Shown: in pieces, positions 27,191 to 35,705 of the stretch | Numbering within the stretch: the stretch's first letter is position 1 | Layout: each line of letters begins with the position of its first letter | NCBI RefSeq assembly: GCF_016907915.1 | Contig: NZ_JAFBCW010000003.1 | Location: 19,772 to 83,771, forward strand | DNA: 64,000 nucleotides | Direction of reading: 5' to 3' | Source: Desulforadius tongensis | Lineage (GTDB): Bacteria; Bacillota; Desulfotomaculia; Desulfotomaculales; Desulfohalotomaculaceae | Program-made: the position numbers and the translations under genes | Notes under the pieces: model-generated | What the model was told of the DNA's origin: nothing | The model's database searches: none | What the model saw: the letters and a program-made list of their open reading frames with translations, nothing else

Positions 27191-27460
27191 GCCTACTGCA
27201 GCCCACATGTTAGCCGGCTGCAGCAATATTCATACTGCATTAAAACCTGCATTTACCTGCTAGCCACAGGCTTCACACTGGAAAGCGGCCTGATTTGGCC
27301 GGTTGCCTGCATATATGGCAGCGCTGCGATGTATAATTAAAAGATAATTCAGCGATACAAAATTTGTATGCACCGGAGATAAGCTTATCCAATACTTCCC
27401 CTTGAAAGCTGCCATACTTTACAGGCAGCATAACCCGCTTTTGCCGGGTACTCACTGATA
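27190..27460 (-). pseudogene. TnpB/OrfB zinc-ribbon remnant
   Basis: On the reverse strand LSFNYTSQRCHIC reads as the first half of the TnpB zinc ribbon (normally NPAYTSQRCSxC). After a frameshift the second half follows as AAFQCEACG, a stop, QVNAGFNAV. Only the C-terminal end of the protein remains and it carries several stops. Confidence 0.65.
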
Positions 27461-27550
27461 CAAAGTAAGGAAAACAAGTTTTTGTTTTGTACAGGGTAAA
27501 AGTCCTGCTGGAAGGACTTCATTTTAGAGTTCTGTAAAGGAGTGTTTTTT

Positions 27551-28228
27551 TTGGATCATATTATAAGAGTTCCAATGGGAAAATCTAATTCATATTTGAT
27601 TAAGGGGAATAAAGGGTATATTTTAATTGATGCGGGTACGCAAAATAAACATGAGAATATTAAATGTGCTTTAAAAAGATTCAAAGCTAATTTATCTGAT
27701 ATTAAACTTATCATAATTACTCATGTTCATTATGATCATGTTGGCAGCCTTTATCAAATTAAAAAAGAATCAACTGCACCGGTTTTAGTCCATACAAGTG
27801 AACAAGCTGATTTAGCTAATGGTTTTACATATTTTCCAAAGGGAACTATGGCTTTTTCAAAAGCTATCTCAAATATCTCAAATAAGTTTTTTCTCTCTAA
27901 GAAACAATTCCAACCAATTAAGGCTGACATTATAATAGATGATAGTTTTAATTTAAATACGTATGGAGTAGAAGGAGAAGTTATTCATACACCGGGCCAT
28001 ACGAGAGGTTCCATATGTATAATTTTAGAAGGAAAGTACTGTTTTACAGGGGATACCATGTTTAATTTATTACCTGGTTCAGTTTATCCACCTTTTGCCA
28101 ATGATGAAGAATTACTTATCGAAAGCTGGAAAAAAATAAATAGTTACAATTGTCTAAAATATTATCCAGGACATGGAAAAGAATTTGATAAAGAGAAATT
28201 TAAAATTTCACTGGCAAAACGCACTTAA
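27551..28228 (+). CDS. Metallo-beta-lactamase-fold hydrolase
   Basis: 225 residues. Metal ligands THVHYDHVG (HxHxDH, near residue 60), HTPGHTRGS near 145, FTGDTMF near 165 and YPGHG near 210 are all in place, so the enzyme should be active with two metals. Belongs to the glyoxalase II-like group; the substrate is unknown. The start is taken as the TTG at 27551 because AAAGGAG lies eight bases upstream; a GTG at 27542 overlaps that site. It precedes a copper-protein gene by about 120 bases. Confidence 0.85.
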   Translation: MDHIIRVPMGKSNSYLIKGNKGYILIDAGTQNKHENIKCALKRFKANLSDIKLIIITHVHYDHVGSLYQIKKESTAPVLVHTSEQADLANGFTYFPKGTMAFSKAISNISNKFFLSKKQFQPIKADIIIDDSFNLNTYGVEGEVIHTPGHTRGSICIILEGKYCFTGDTMFNLLPGSVYPPFANDEELLIESWKKINSYNCLKYYPGHGKEFDKEKFKISLAKRT

Positions 28229-28347
28229 ATTGATATTGTAGACTGGTGTTACAGCCCCGTTTAATTTAAAAAAATTAGGTATAAAAAGCGTCTGCACAAT
28301 AGACAATATGCTTGAAAGGATATTAAAAAAATGAAGGAGTGTTAGTA

Positions 28348-28695
28348 ATGGGTGCTGTAACAGATAAAACTAATAAATTTCAAGCATGTATAGATGCATG
28401 CACAAAATGTACACAAGCATGTTATGAGTGCTTTAATGAATGCCTTAATGAAGCAGATTTAAATGCAAGAAAAAATTGTGTAAGTATATTGGTTGAATGT
28501 GCCATGATGTGCCAGATGTCTGCAGCGACGATGTCAATGAGCGGTCAATTTTCCAAAGAGCATTGTGAATTGTGTGCAAAAATATGTGATAAATGTGCAC
28601 AAGAATGTGAAATGTTTAAAGATGAACATTGTCAAAAGTGTGCACAAATCTGCCGTCAGTGTGCTGAAGAATGTAGAAAAATGGCTGCTATGTAA
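28348..28695 (+). CDS. Cysteine-rich four-helix copper-binding protein (Csp-like)
   Basis: 115 residues with about 20 cysteines spaced CxxxC and CxxC on predicted amphipathic helices (CIDACTKCTQACYEC, CELCAKICDKCAQEC, CQKCAQICRQC). This is the pattern of the DUF326/copper storage protein family, which holds many Cu(I) ions inside a four-helix bundle. No signal peptide, so cytosolic. ATG at 28348 with AAGGAG eight bases ahead. Likely buffers or stores copper; other thiophilic metals are possible. Confidence 0.85.
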   Translation: MGAVTDKTNKFQACIDACTKCTQACYECFNECLNEADLNARKNCVSILVECAMMCQMSAATMSMSGQFSKEHCELCAKICDKCAQECEMFKDEHCQKCAQICRQCAEECRKMAAM

Positions 28696-29023
28696 TTGAA
28701 ATTTTGAATTTTGAAGTGCATTTTCCACCTTTCTTCTTTTTTCATCTGGCTCTTCCCCATATGATTTATTTTTTCCAGCTCTATCATACAGGAATCGGCA
28801 GTTTGTGATAAATATTGTTCATTTGTTTTTACTTAAATCTGTTTAGTTTGTTTTACTGGTTACACTCCGTTACAGAATAACGCGAAAAGACGGCTTTATC
28901 CAGCCGTCTTTACTGTGTTAACGACTTACACCTGTCTGGTTTACTCATCGAAGTTCAATAATTATAATGAACGGTGGTGATTCTAAATTTAAGCGATTCC
29001 TAAATACTGAAAATAATTTACAC
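28696..29023. other. Intergenic region between convergent genes
   Basis: Holds one stem-loop (28886-28895 with 28902-28911, AAAGACGGCT with AGCCGTCTTT followed by ACTG), probably a bidirectional terminator. Nothing else is recognisable. Confidence 0.5.
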
Positions 29024-30256
29024 TCACTTTTTAGATACATACTCATCTATTGCATCCGCTACTTTCTTAGAAAATTTTACTGCCTCAACTACAGTTTTAG
29101 CTCCAGTTACTACATCACCAGATGCAAAAACACCTTCTCTAGTAGTTCTTCCACACCGATCTGTTGTTACTAAACCGAATTTATTTATTTTTATTCCTTT
29201 AGTATGTGAAACTATATTAGCCTTTGGTCCTTGACTAGCTGCAATAATAATGGAATCTGTTTCGAATACCCCTTCGGTATTTTCTAATGTAATTAATTTT
29301 TCTTCTCCATCTTCTTTAACTTTCTTTGTTTCTAAGTATTTAACTCCCTTGTCATTTAATTCTATAGGAGTTTTGTAAAACTCAAATTTGACTCCATCTA
29401 ATTTAGCATATTCTATTTCATGCTTGCTAGCCGGCATATCTTCTTCGCCTCTTCGATACATTATATAAACTTCATTAACACCTTTTCTTAAAGCAGTTCT
29501 TGCTACATCCATAGCTACATTTCCTGCACCGATTACACATGTTTTTTTACCTAAATCGTATACATCGGGATTTTTCAAATAATCTATTGCATAATGTACA
29601 TGTCCTAAACTTTCACCTTTAAGTCTTAGGGGTTTTGGATTCCAAACTCCTGTGCCTATAAAAATTGCCTTATATCCATCTCTAAAGAGATCATCAATTG
29701 TAATAACAGGACCTATCAAAGTGTTCGGTCTTATTTTTACACCCATATTAACTAATTGTTCTTTCAGCCTATCTAAAATGTCCTTAGGCAGTCTAAAAGC
29801 TGGTATGCCGTACCTTAAAACTCCTCCTATTTTATCACGGAGTTCAAATATCGTAATATCATATCCTCTAGCTGCTAAGATAAATGCGATTGTAATTCCT
29901 GCAGGTCCTGATCCTATTATTGCTATTTTTTTATTTGGGTCAATATTTGGCTTCATATTCATTTTATTTAAATAATAATCTGATATATAGCGCTCAATAG
30001 AGCTCCATTGAATAGGATTTCCCTTATTTGAAAGTACACAACTACCTTCACAAAACTTTTCATGGGGACAAACTAAGGAACAAATAGATGAAAGAGGGTT
30101 ATTAAAAAACAGCTTTTCTCCTGCTTCACAAATCTTACCATTTAAAAATAGATTAATTACTTCGTTTATAGGAGTATTAACAGGGCATCCCTTGCTGCAT
30201 TTAGGATTTTTACACTGTAAGCATCTGTTAGCTTCTGCTATAATATATTGAGCCAT
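29024..30256 (-). CDS. Glutamate synthase small-subunit-like NAD(P)H oxidoreductase
   Basis: 410 residues. The N terminus has the two cysteine groups for iron-sulfur clusters (CLQCKNPKCSKGC and CSLVCPHEKFCEGSC), followed by an FAD-binding fold (IIGSGPAGITIAF), an NAD(P)-binding fold (VIGAGNVAMDVAR) and the closing FAD motif GVFASGDVVTGA. It matches GltD-type and NfnB-like flavoproteins, which pass electrons from NAD(P)H. No large glutamate synthase subunit is adjacent, so the partner is unknown. ATG at 30256 chosen for AGGATGTGA upstream. Confidence 0.87.
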   Translation of the reverse strand: MAQYIIAEANRCLQCKNPKCSKGCPVNTPINEVINLFLNGKICEAGEKLFFNNPLSSICSLVCPHEKFCEGSCVLSNKGNPIQWSSIERYISDYYLNKMNMKPNIDPNKKIAIIGSGPAGITIAFILAARGYDITIFELRDKIGGVLRYGIPAFRLPKDILDRLKEQLVNMGVKIRPNTLIGPVITIDDLFRDGYKAIFIGTGVWNPKPLRLKGESLGHVHYAIDYLKNPDVYDLGKKTCVIGAGNVAMDVARTALRKGVNEVYIMYRRGEEDMPASKHEIEYAKLDGVKFEFYKTPIELNDKGVKYLETKKVKEDGEEKLITLENTEGVFETDSIIIAASQGPKANIVSHTKGIKINKFGLVTTDRCGRTTREGVFASGDVVTGAKTVVEAVKFSKKVADAIDEYVSKK

Positions 30257-30304
30257 AAAATCACATCCTGAGTAAATATTCATTAGATTATATAGTATTA
30301 TTTT

Positions 30305-30350
30305 AAGAAAGACTAAGAACTCATCAGAATTCTTAGCCTTTCTTTATAAG
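30305..30350 (-). terminator. Hairpin between alcohol dehydrogenase and GltD-like genes
   Basis: On the reverse strand AAGAAAGGCTAAGAA pairs with TTCTTAGTCTTTCTT, followed by AAAATAAT. It may end the dehydrogenase transcript only partly. Confidence 0.6.
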
Positions 30351-30364
30351 CTATTATTATAAAG

Positions 30365-31531
30365 TTAAAAGTCTACTTTTTTACCGTAATAAACACAAAC
30401 AAATAGTTTTTTCATTTCTTCTACTGATATTTCTCTTGGATTTGTACCTGTACATGGATCTGATACTGCAGTTGTAGCGATTTCTTCAAGCTTATCGTTA
30501 AAGTCTTGTTCACTTACTCCGAATTCTCTTAATGTAAGTGGAATATTCATTTTCCTATTAAAGTCTCTTATCATTTCTATTAATGAACTTACTAATTCAT
30601 CTTCACTGTTTCCTGCTAGCCCTAATCTTCTTGCTATATCAGCATAAATTTTACCAGCAGCTTTCTTGTTAAATTGAATTACATATGGTAAATATATTGC
30701 ATTTGCACATCCATGAGGAATATTAAATATTTTTCCTGTTTTATGTGCCATACTATGCACTATTCCTAAAATTGCATTTGAAAATGACATTCCTGCAAGA
30801 CATTGTGCTAAGTGCATTTCATTTCTTGCATTTTTATTTCCTTCAAATGATTTTACTAGATTTTCTTTCATCATTTCGATGGATTTTATTGCTAGTGCAT
30901 CTGTAAATACTGTTCTTGCTTTTGAAACATATGCTTCAAAAGCGTGAGTTAATGCATCCATTCCTGTGTGTGCTACTAATGTTGGTGACATTGTCTGTAC
31001 TAAATCAGTATCTACTATTGCTATATCTGGTGTTATATTATAATCAGCTATTGGATATTTTACTCCAGTTTTATTATCTGTTATAACTGAAAAAGATGTA
31101 ACTTCTGTACCAGTTCCACTAGTTGTTGGTATTGCTACAAATCTCGCTTTTGTTCTTAACGTTGGTAATGAAAATGGTTTTGTAGCTTCTTCGAATGTAA
31201 ATTCTGGGTATTCATAGAATATCCACATAGCTTTTGCTGCATCTATTGGTGAACCTCCACCTACTCCAACTATCCAATCTGGTTCAAATTCCTTCATTAC
31301 TTTTACGCCATTCATTACTGTATCAACTGATGGATCAGATTCTACACCTTCTATAAGTTTTGTTTCCATCCCAGCTTCTTTTAAATAACCTTCAATTTTA
31401 TCTAACGCTCCACTTCTCTTTATTGAACCGCCACCAATTACTATAACAGCCCTTTTACCATTTAAATTCTTTAATTCTCCTATTGCACCTTCTCCAAAAT
31501 ACACATCTCTTGGTATTGTAAATCTTGCCAT
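30365..31531 (-). CDS. Iron-containing alcohol dehydrogenase
   Basis: 388 residues, group III iron ADH. NAD-binding GVGGGSPIDAAKA near residue 94 and the iron-binding signature with three His (GMDALTHAFEAYVS, GIVHSMAHKTGKIF, IPHGCANAIYLPY) are intact. It interconverts an alcohol and aldehyde with NAD(P)H; substrate not readable (butanol/ethanol type by similarity). RBS AGGAGG. An HxlR regulator is divergent from it across 260 bases and likely controls it. AT-rich, clostridial codon use. Confidence 0.93.
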   Translation of the reverse strand: MARFTIPRDVYFGEGAIGELKNLNGKRAVIVIGGGSIKRSGALDKIEGYLKEAGMETKLIEGVESDPSVDTVMNGVKVMKEFEPDWIVGVGGGSPIDAAKAMWIFYEYPEFTFEEATKPFSLPTLRTKARFVAIPTTSGTGTEVTSFSVITDNKTGVKYPIADYNITPDIAIVDTDLVQTMSPTLVAHTGMDALTHAFEAYVSKARTVFTDALAIKSIEMMKENLVKSFEGNKNARNEMHLAQCLAGMSFSNAILGIVHSMAHKTGKIFNIPHGCANAIYLPYVIQFNKKAAGKIYADIARRLGLAGNSEDELVSSLIEMIRDFNRKMNIPLTLREFGVSEQDFNDKLEEIATTAVSDPCTGTNPREISVEEMKKLFVCVYYGKKVDF

Positions 31532-31646
31532 TTTAATTCCTCCTCATTTTTGATATAATTTCTCTAGATTTTTTTAATTTATTTTTTTTTGCTTGTGTCT
31601 TAGATTATATACACATAGTAAATTTATATGAAGAAGGCACTTTTTC

Positions 31647-31666
31647 GTAAGGTAGTTACAAAAAAG
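31647..31666. promoter_or_regulatory. Candidate HxlR operator
   Basis: GTAA-GGTAG-TTAC is an inverted repeat in the middle of the divergent promoter region. GTAGTTACAAAAAAG here (31652-31666) recurs exactly at 38801-38815, upstream of another gene. Confidence 0.4.
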
Positions 31667-31791
31667 AAACTAATTAAAAGGTTTTAATTTGGAAAAAATA
31701 TTAATTTATAATAGGAGTTTTCTCTTGTGTTACATTAGATAAATTTCTTAAAAGTTTTAAAATTTCCTAAAGGGAGGGAGGATAATAATAT

Positions 31792-32154
31792 ATGCCTAAA
31801 GATAGAACTAATAAAGTGAGTTGTAGTAATTATAGATGTGAAATAGAAATTACTTTAGAATTAATAAGTGGGAAATGGAAAGCCATTATATTATGGAATT
31901 TAGGTAATCATGAAATTATAAGATTTAATGAATTTAGAAGAATCATTCCTGAGATTACACAAAAAATGCTAACACAACAATTAAGAAGTTTAGAAGAAGA
32001 TGGATTGATAAATAGAAAAGTTTATAACCAAATTCCTCCAATGGTAGAATATTCTTTATCAGAAGAAGGAAAAAAATTAATGCCTATATTAGAGCAAATG
32101 GATAAATGGGGAAAAAATTATGTAGATAATTATAAAAAAACTAAGCAGTATTAG
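31792..32154 (+). CDS. HxlR-family transcriptional regulator
   Basis: 120 residues, winged helix of the HxlR/DUF24 type: ELISGKWKAIILWNL, then RFNEFRRIIPEITQKMLTQQL and the wing LEEDGLINRKVYNQIPPMVEYSL. Two cysteines (residues 11 and 16) lie where YodB/HypR-type members carry their electrophile-sensing Cys. RBS GGGAGGGAGG. Divergent from the alcohol dehydrogenase, which is its probable target. Confidence 0.88.
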   Translation: MPKDRTNKVSCSNYRCEIEITLELISGKWKAIILWNLGNHEIIRFNEFRRIIPEITQKMLTQQLRSLEEDGLINRKVYNQIPPMVEYSLSEEGKKLMPILEQMDKWGKNYVDNYKKTKQY

Positions 32155-32190
32155 CTTAGTTTTAGACTGTCGACAAAGTTGACAGTCATT
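32137..32190 (+). terminator. Two tandem terminators after the HxlR gene
   Basis: First, AAAACTAAGC with GCTTAGTTTT, overlapping the stop codon. Second, GACTGTC with GACAGTC followed by ATTTTTG. Confidence 0.7.
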
Positions 32191-32220
32191 TTTGATGCCG
32201 ATTTTCTTTTATTTCTTATA

Positions 32221-32340
32221 AAAAGTTAATAGATTTTATAGAAAAGAGTGGATATAAAATTATAGGAGATGCTTATGAAAGTGAACTGATAGGGTATTTT
32301 TCAGTTCAATTGCAAAATGTACAGCGAAATTTATTAGGAT
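32221..32340 (+). pseudogene. Remnant resembling a GyrI-like effector-domain tail
   Basis: A short frame reads FIEKSGYKIIGDAYESELIG before a stop at about 32344. This resembles the C-terminal end of MerR/AraC regulators with a GyrI-like domain. No start and no upstream part. Confidence 0.35.
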
Positions 32341-32382
32341 GTTAATGCTGCCAAAATTCATAAAGCGTTCAGACATTAATCT

Positions 32383-32435
32383 AAAACCTCGCAGTATAAG
32401 CAGAATAATTTCTGTTTAGCTGCGGGGTTTTACTT
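32383..32435 (+). terminator. Terminator-like stem-loop
   Basis: AAAACCTCGCAG (32383-32394) with CTGCGGGGTTTT (32420-32431), then TACTTTTC. It isolates the ABC operon downstream. Confidence 0.65.
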
Positions 32436-32530
32436 TTCATAAAAGAATTTTTAAATCTTTATAAAATCTTTAAAATTAAGCTTTAAATTATAATTGACAG
32501 ATAAAATTAGAGATTTCAGGAGGCTTAGTT

Positions 32531-33268
32531 ATGAAAGAGAAAAAGATCGAAGTTATAAATGTAACAAAGAAAATTGGCAGAAAAACTATATTAGAAAGCA
32601 TTTCATTTACAGTATCGAAAGGAGAAATAAGTGCTTTAATAGGACCAAATGGTGCAGGAAAAACAACATTGATAAGAATGCTGACGGGATTAATTGATTT
32701 AACTGGCGGGGAAATATTTATATGCGGAAACAGCATAGTTAAGGATAGAAAAAATGCTTTAAAAAATTTAGGAGCAATTGTAGAAGCTCCAATATTTTTT
32801 CCTTACATGACAGGAAGAAAAGTACTTCGGAATTTAGCTCGTCTGCATAATGATATTCCTAGAAAGGAACAGCTTCGCAAAGTGGAAGAAGTATTAGAAT
32901 TGGTAGAATTAAGGGACAGAGGAGACGATAAGGTGAAAACCTACTCATTGGGGATGAAACAGAGGTTGGGCATAGCTCAAGCACTGCTTGGGAACCCAGA
33001 GATTATAATATTGGATGAGCCTTCAAATGGTCTTGATCCTTTAGGAATGAAGCAGTTAAGAGAGTTGATTAAAAAACTTAGGGATGAGAAAGGGGTAACT
33101 TTCCTTATATCAAGTCATTTACTTGATGAATTACAGTTGTTTTGCGATAAGTTTATCATAATCAATAACGGAAAAGTTATATGGGAAGGAACAAAGGATG
33201 AACTTATTACTTTAACCAGCGGCGGGAATAGAATAGAGGATGCATTTATAGAACTTATCAAGGATTAA
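32531..33268 (+). CDS. ABC transporter ATPase, lantibiotic-immunity type
   Basis: 245 residues. Walker A GPNGAGKTTL, signature YSLGMKQR, Walker B IIILDEPSNGLDP and the switch His in SSHLLDE. Belongs to the BcrA/SpaF/CprA group that protects against lantibiotics and bacitracin. RBS CAGGAGG. First gene of a five-gene set: ATPase, two permeases, response regulator, kinase. Confidence 0.88.
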   Translation: MKEKKIEVINVTKKIGRKTILESISFTVSKGEISALIGPNGAGKTTLIRMLTGLIDLTGGEIFICGNSIVKDRKNALKNLGAIVEAPIFFPYMTGRKVLRNLARLHNDIPRKEQLRKVEEVLELVELRDRGDDKVKTYSLGMKQRLGIAQALLGNPEIIILDEPSNGLDPLGMKQLRELIKKLRDEKGVTFLISSHLLDELQLFCDKFIIINNGKVIWEGTKDELITLTSGGNRIEDAFIELIKD

Positions 33269-33283
33269 GCAAGGTGAAATAGA

Positions 33284-34108
33284 GTGGCAGAACTTATTAA
33301 GAGCGAATGGGAAAGACTGTGGTTGAAGAAAAGTACGTGGCTTTGTTTTTCAGCAATTCCTTTTATGGTATATGCAGCAATATCGTATTATACCAAAAAG
33401 AATATGGTAATTTCACAAACGAGTCCAGAATATACTAATTTTTTGAATTTTCCTGTGGCTGCACTTCAAGAACAGCTTATAAGCGCTGTAAATGTTTTTC
33501 TGATATTGTTTGTTGTGTTATCTATAACTGAGGAATATAGAAGTGGTCAGCTGAGAATGGTTATGATACGAAGATATAATATTCGTGAGATACTGTCTGC
33601 AAAGTATATAGTCATACTTACAGCAATGTTTTTGTTTCTATTATGCTATTTTATTTTCAGTTTTATAGAAGGTTATATTTTTTTGCCTAAAAATAACACG
33701 ACAAGGTTTTTCTTTAGAGAGGATATATTTCTTGCAAAGGATGCAGTCATATATTGTTTAAAGTACTATCTTTTAGCTTTTGCAACCATGATAGCTGTAG
33801 CCAGTATGTGTATTTTTGTATCTTTGATAAGCAGGAGTACTACAGTTGCAGTGGGAGCTAATATTGCTATTGTATTGTTTTTAGCTATGGGTACAGAAAT
33901 AGTTAAGATTTTTGCCCAGATTTTAGGATGTGCACCGCCGGCAAAGATTATGTTTTCGTCTATAATTCATATTCAATATAAGGGCATATATTTCTTATTA
34001 TCAGGCAGCAAATTAAATTTGTGGATTATGTTTATTATTTTAGTGTATACAGCGGTATTTTCTATGTTTTCATATTTATATTTAAGAAGAAAAGATTCAT
34101 TTATGTAA
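33284..34108 (+). CDS. ABC permease, lantibiotic-immunity type (first)
   Basis: 274 residues with six predicted helices; the N-terminal ELIKSEWERLWLKKSTW is the cytoplasmic lead usual in SpaE/CprB-like permeases. GTG start 16 bases after the ATPase stop with AAGGTG ahead. Pairs with the next gene to form the membrane part. Confidence 0.82.
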   Translation: MAELIKSEWERLWLKKSTWLCFSAIPFMVYAAISYYTKKNMVISQTSPEYTNFLNFPVAALQEQLISAVNVFLILFVVLSITEEYRSGQLRMVMIRRYNIREILSAKYIVILTAMFLFLLCYFIFSFIEGYIFLPKNNTTRFFFREDIFLAKDAVIYCLKYYLLAFATMIAVASMCIFVSLISRSTTVAVGANIAIVLFLAMGTEIVKIFAQILGCAPPAKIMFSSIIHIQYKGIYFLLSGSKLNLWIMFIILVYTAVFSMFSYLYLRRKDSFM

Positions 34109-34124
34109 AATGGGGGTATTTATC

Positions 34125-34895
34125 ATGAAAGCGTTGATTTTAAGTGAGTTGGAAAGAATATGGGGCAGAAAGAGAACTGGTATTTTATTCATATTAAATA
34201 TAGTATTTATATTTATAATATGTGCGTTTATTAATTTTTATAAAGTAGGGTTTTATGGGACAGATGCTTATATTAAATTAAATTCCTTGAATTTTTCACC
34301 TTTTGTACTTAGAGAAGGACATATAATTCTTGCATGTATAATTTGTCCTATTATTTTTATTGACTGTTTGAATTATGAAAAAACGTCAGGTGGATTTAGA
34401 CTTTATATGATTAGAGCTTATGACAAATTTGAGTATATCGTTTCTAAGTGGACTGCACTTAGTATAACACTTTTTATATTTGTGCTAAGTATTTTCATTG
34501 TAAGTACCGTATTTGGATTTACTTTAATGCCGCAAACTGAATATACAGAGCTTATTAATGTTCAAGGTAAACATGGACTAATTTCAGCACTGATTTATAA
34601 TATAAAATTCTATATGATTGAATATATGATTTTACTTTGTATTCTCGGAATAGCAAGTTTAGTGAGTGTTTTAGCACCAAATGCAGTTTTAGCTGTTATT
34701 GCGACAATTGCAGTAATAGTTGGTTCTATTTATGTGTGGGATGGATTTTCATTTTTGTTGTTTAGTACAGATGAGATTTTTAAAGTATTAGGTGGAATTA
34801 ATACAGCCCAATTTTTCATAAATTCAGCCGGAATAATTCTGATAACAGCATTATCTAGTGAGATTATATGGAATAAAAAAGGATACTACTTTTAG
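34125..34895 (+). CDS. ABC permease, lantibiotic-immunity type (second)
   Basis: 256 residues, six predicted helices, start MKALILSELERIWGRKRTG similar to the previous permease. The ATG at 34125 is used because GGGGGT lies seven bases before it; an ATG at 34110 lacks a site. Corresponds to SpaG/CprC. Function as peptide-antibiotic exporter inferred from operon layout. Confidence 0.82.
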   Translation: MKALILSELERIWGRKRTGILFILNIVFIFIICAFINFYKVGFYGTDAYIKLNSLNFSPFVLREGHIILACIICPIIFIDCLNYEKTSGGFRLYMIRAYDKFEYIVSKWTALSITLFIFVLSIFIVSTVFGFTLMPQTEYTELINVQGKHGLISALIYNIKFYMIEYMILLCILGIASLVSVLAPNAVLAVIATIAVIVGSIYVWDGFSFLLFSTDEIFKVLGGINTAQFFINSAGIILITALSSEIIWNKKGYYF

Positions 34896-34955
34896 TGAAA
34901 ATTATGATAAAATGATAAAACATGATATGTTTTATAATACAGCAGTTAAATTAAG

Positions 34956-35000
34956 TATCATGAGTATTGTTTTAATGCTCATGATATTCTTTTATTTATA
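34956..35000 (+). terminator. Hairpin between permease and response regulator
   Basis: TATCATGAG pairs with CTCATGATA and TTCTTTTATTT follows. Some read-through into the regulator genes is likely. Confidence 0.6.
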
Positions 35001-35027
35001 ATGGTTAATTTTTAGGAGGAATATTTA

Positions 35028-35705
35028 ATGAAGGAAAAAATTTTAATTGTTGATGATGAAGAAGATATTGTTTTCTTTATCAAGGATTTTTTAAAAGAGA
35101 ATTATGAAATTCTTTGTGCTTATAATGGTAAGGAAGCAATTGAAAAGGCTAAATGTAATCCTGATTTAATATTGCTCGATGTTATGATGCCAAACTTAAA
35201 TGGATATGAAGTATGCGGCAGTATAAGAGATATAGTGAGCTGTCCAATAATATTTTTGACAGCTAAATGTGAGGAGCAGGATATAATCAAAGGACTTACT
35301 ATTGGAGGAGATGATTATATTACTAAGCCATTTAGTCTTAGACAGTTAAAAGCAAGAATAGAGGCTCATCTGAGAAGAGAAAAACGGAGTTATAATAATA
35401 AACGATCAAGTTTGTATTTTGGTGATTTATCTATAGATTTAAAAGGCAAAAAGGTATATTTTAAAAATGAGATAATACACATGACGAAAAAAGAATATAA
35501 GATAGTTGAGCTTTTGGCAATTAACTGCGGACAAGTATTTTCGAAGGAACAGATTTATGAAAAAATATGGGGCTATGATGCTGAAGGTGATGCAGCAGCG
35601 GTAGCTGAACATGTAAAAAAAATAAGACGGAAAATCAGCGAATATGATTCTAAAAGAGATTACATTAAAACAGTATGGGGAGTAGGGTATAGATGGGAAA
35701 AATAG
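35028..35705 (+). CDS. OmpR-family response regulator
   Basis: 225 residues. Receiver with DDEED acidic pocket, phospho-Asp in ILLDVMMPNLNGYE and Lys in ITKPFS; C-terminal winged helix with EYKIVELLAINCGQVFSKEQIYEKIWG. RBS AGGAGG. Likely activates the upstream ABC operon on antibiotic stress, like CprR/SpaR. Confidence 0.92.
   Translation: MKEKILIVDDEEDIVFFIKDFLKENYEILCAYNGKEAIEKAKCNPDLILLDVMMPNLNGYEVCGSIRDIVSCPIIFLTAKCEEQDIIKGLTIGGDDYITKPFSLRQLKARIEAHLRREKRSYNNKRSSLYFGDLSIDLKGKKVYFKNEIIHMTKKEYKIVELLAINCGQVFSKEQIYEKIWGYDAEGDAAAVAEHVKKIRRKISEYDSKRDYIKTVWGVGYRWEK

Noticed and set aside
32494..32697. 67-codon frame overlapping the ABC ATPase start
   Set aside because: Out of frame with the ATPase, which has a good ribosome site and full motifs.
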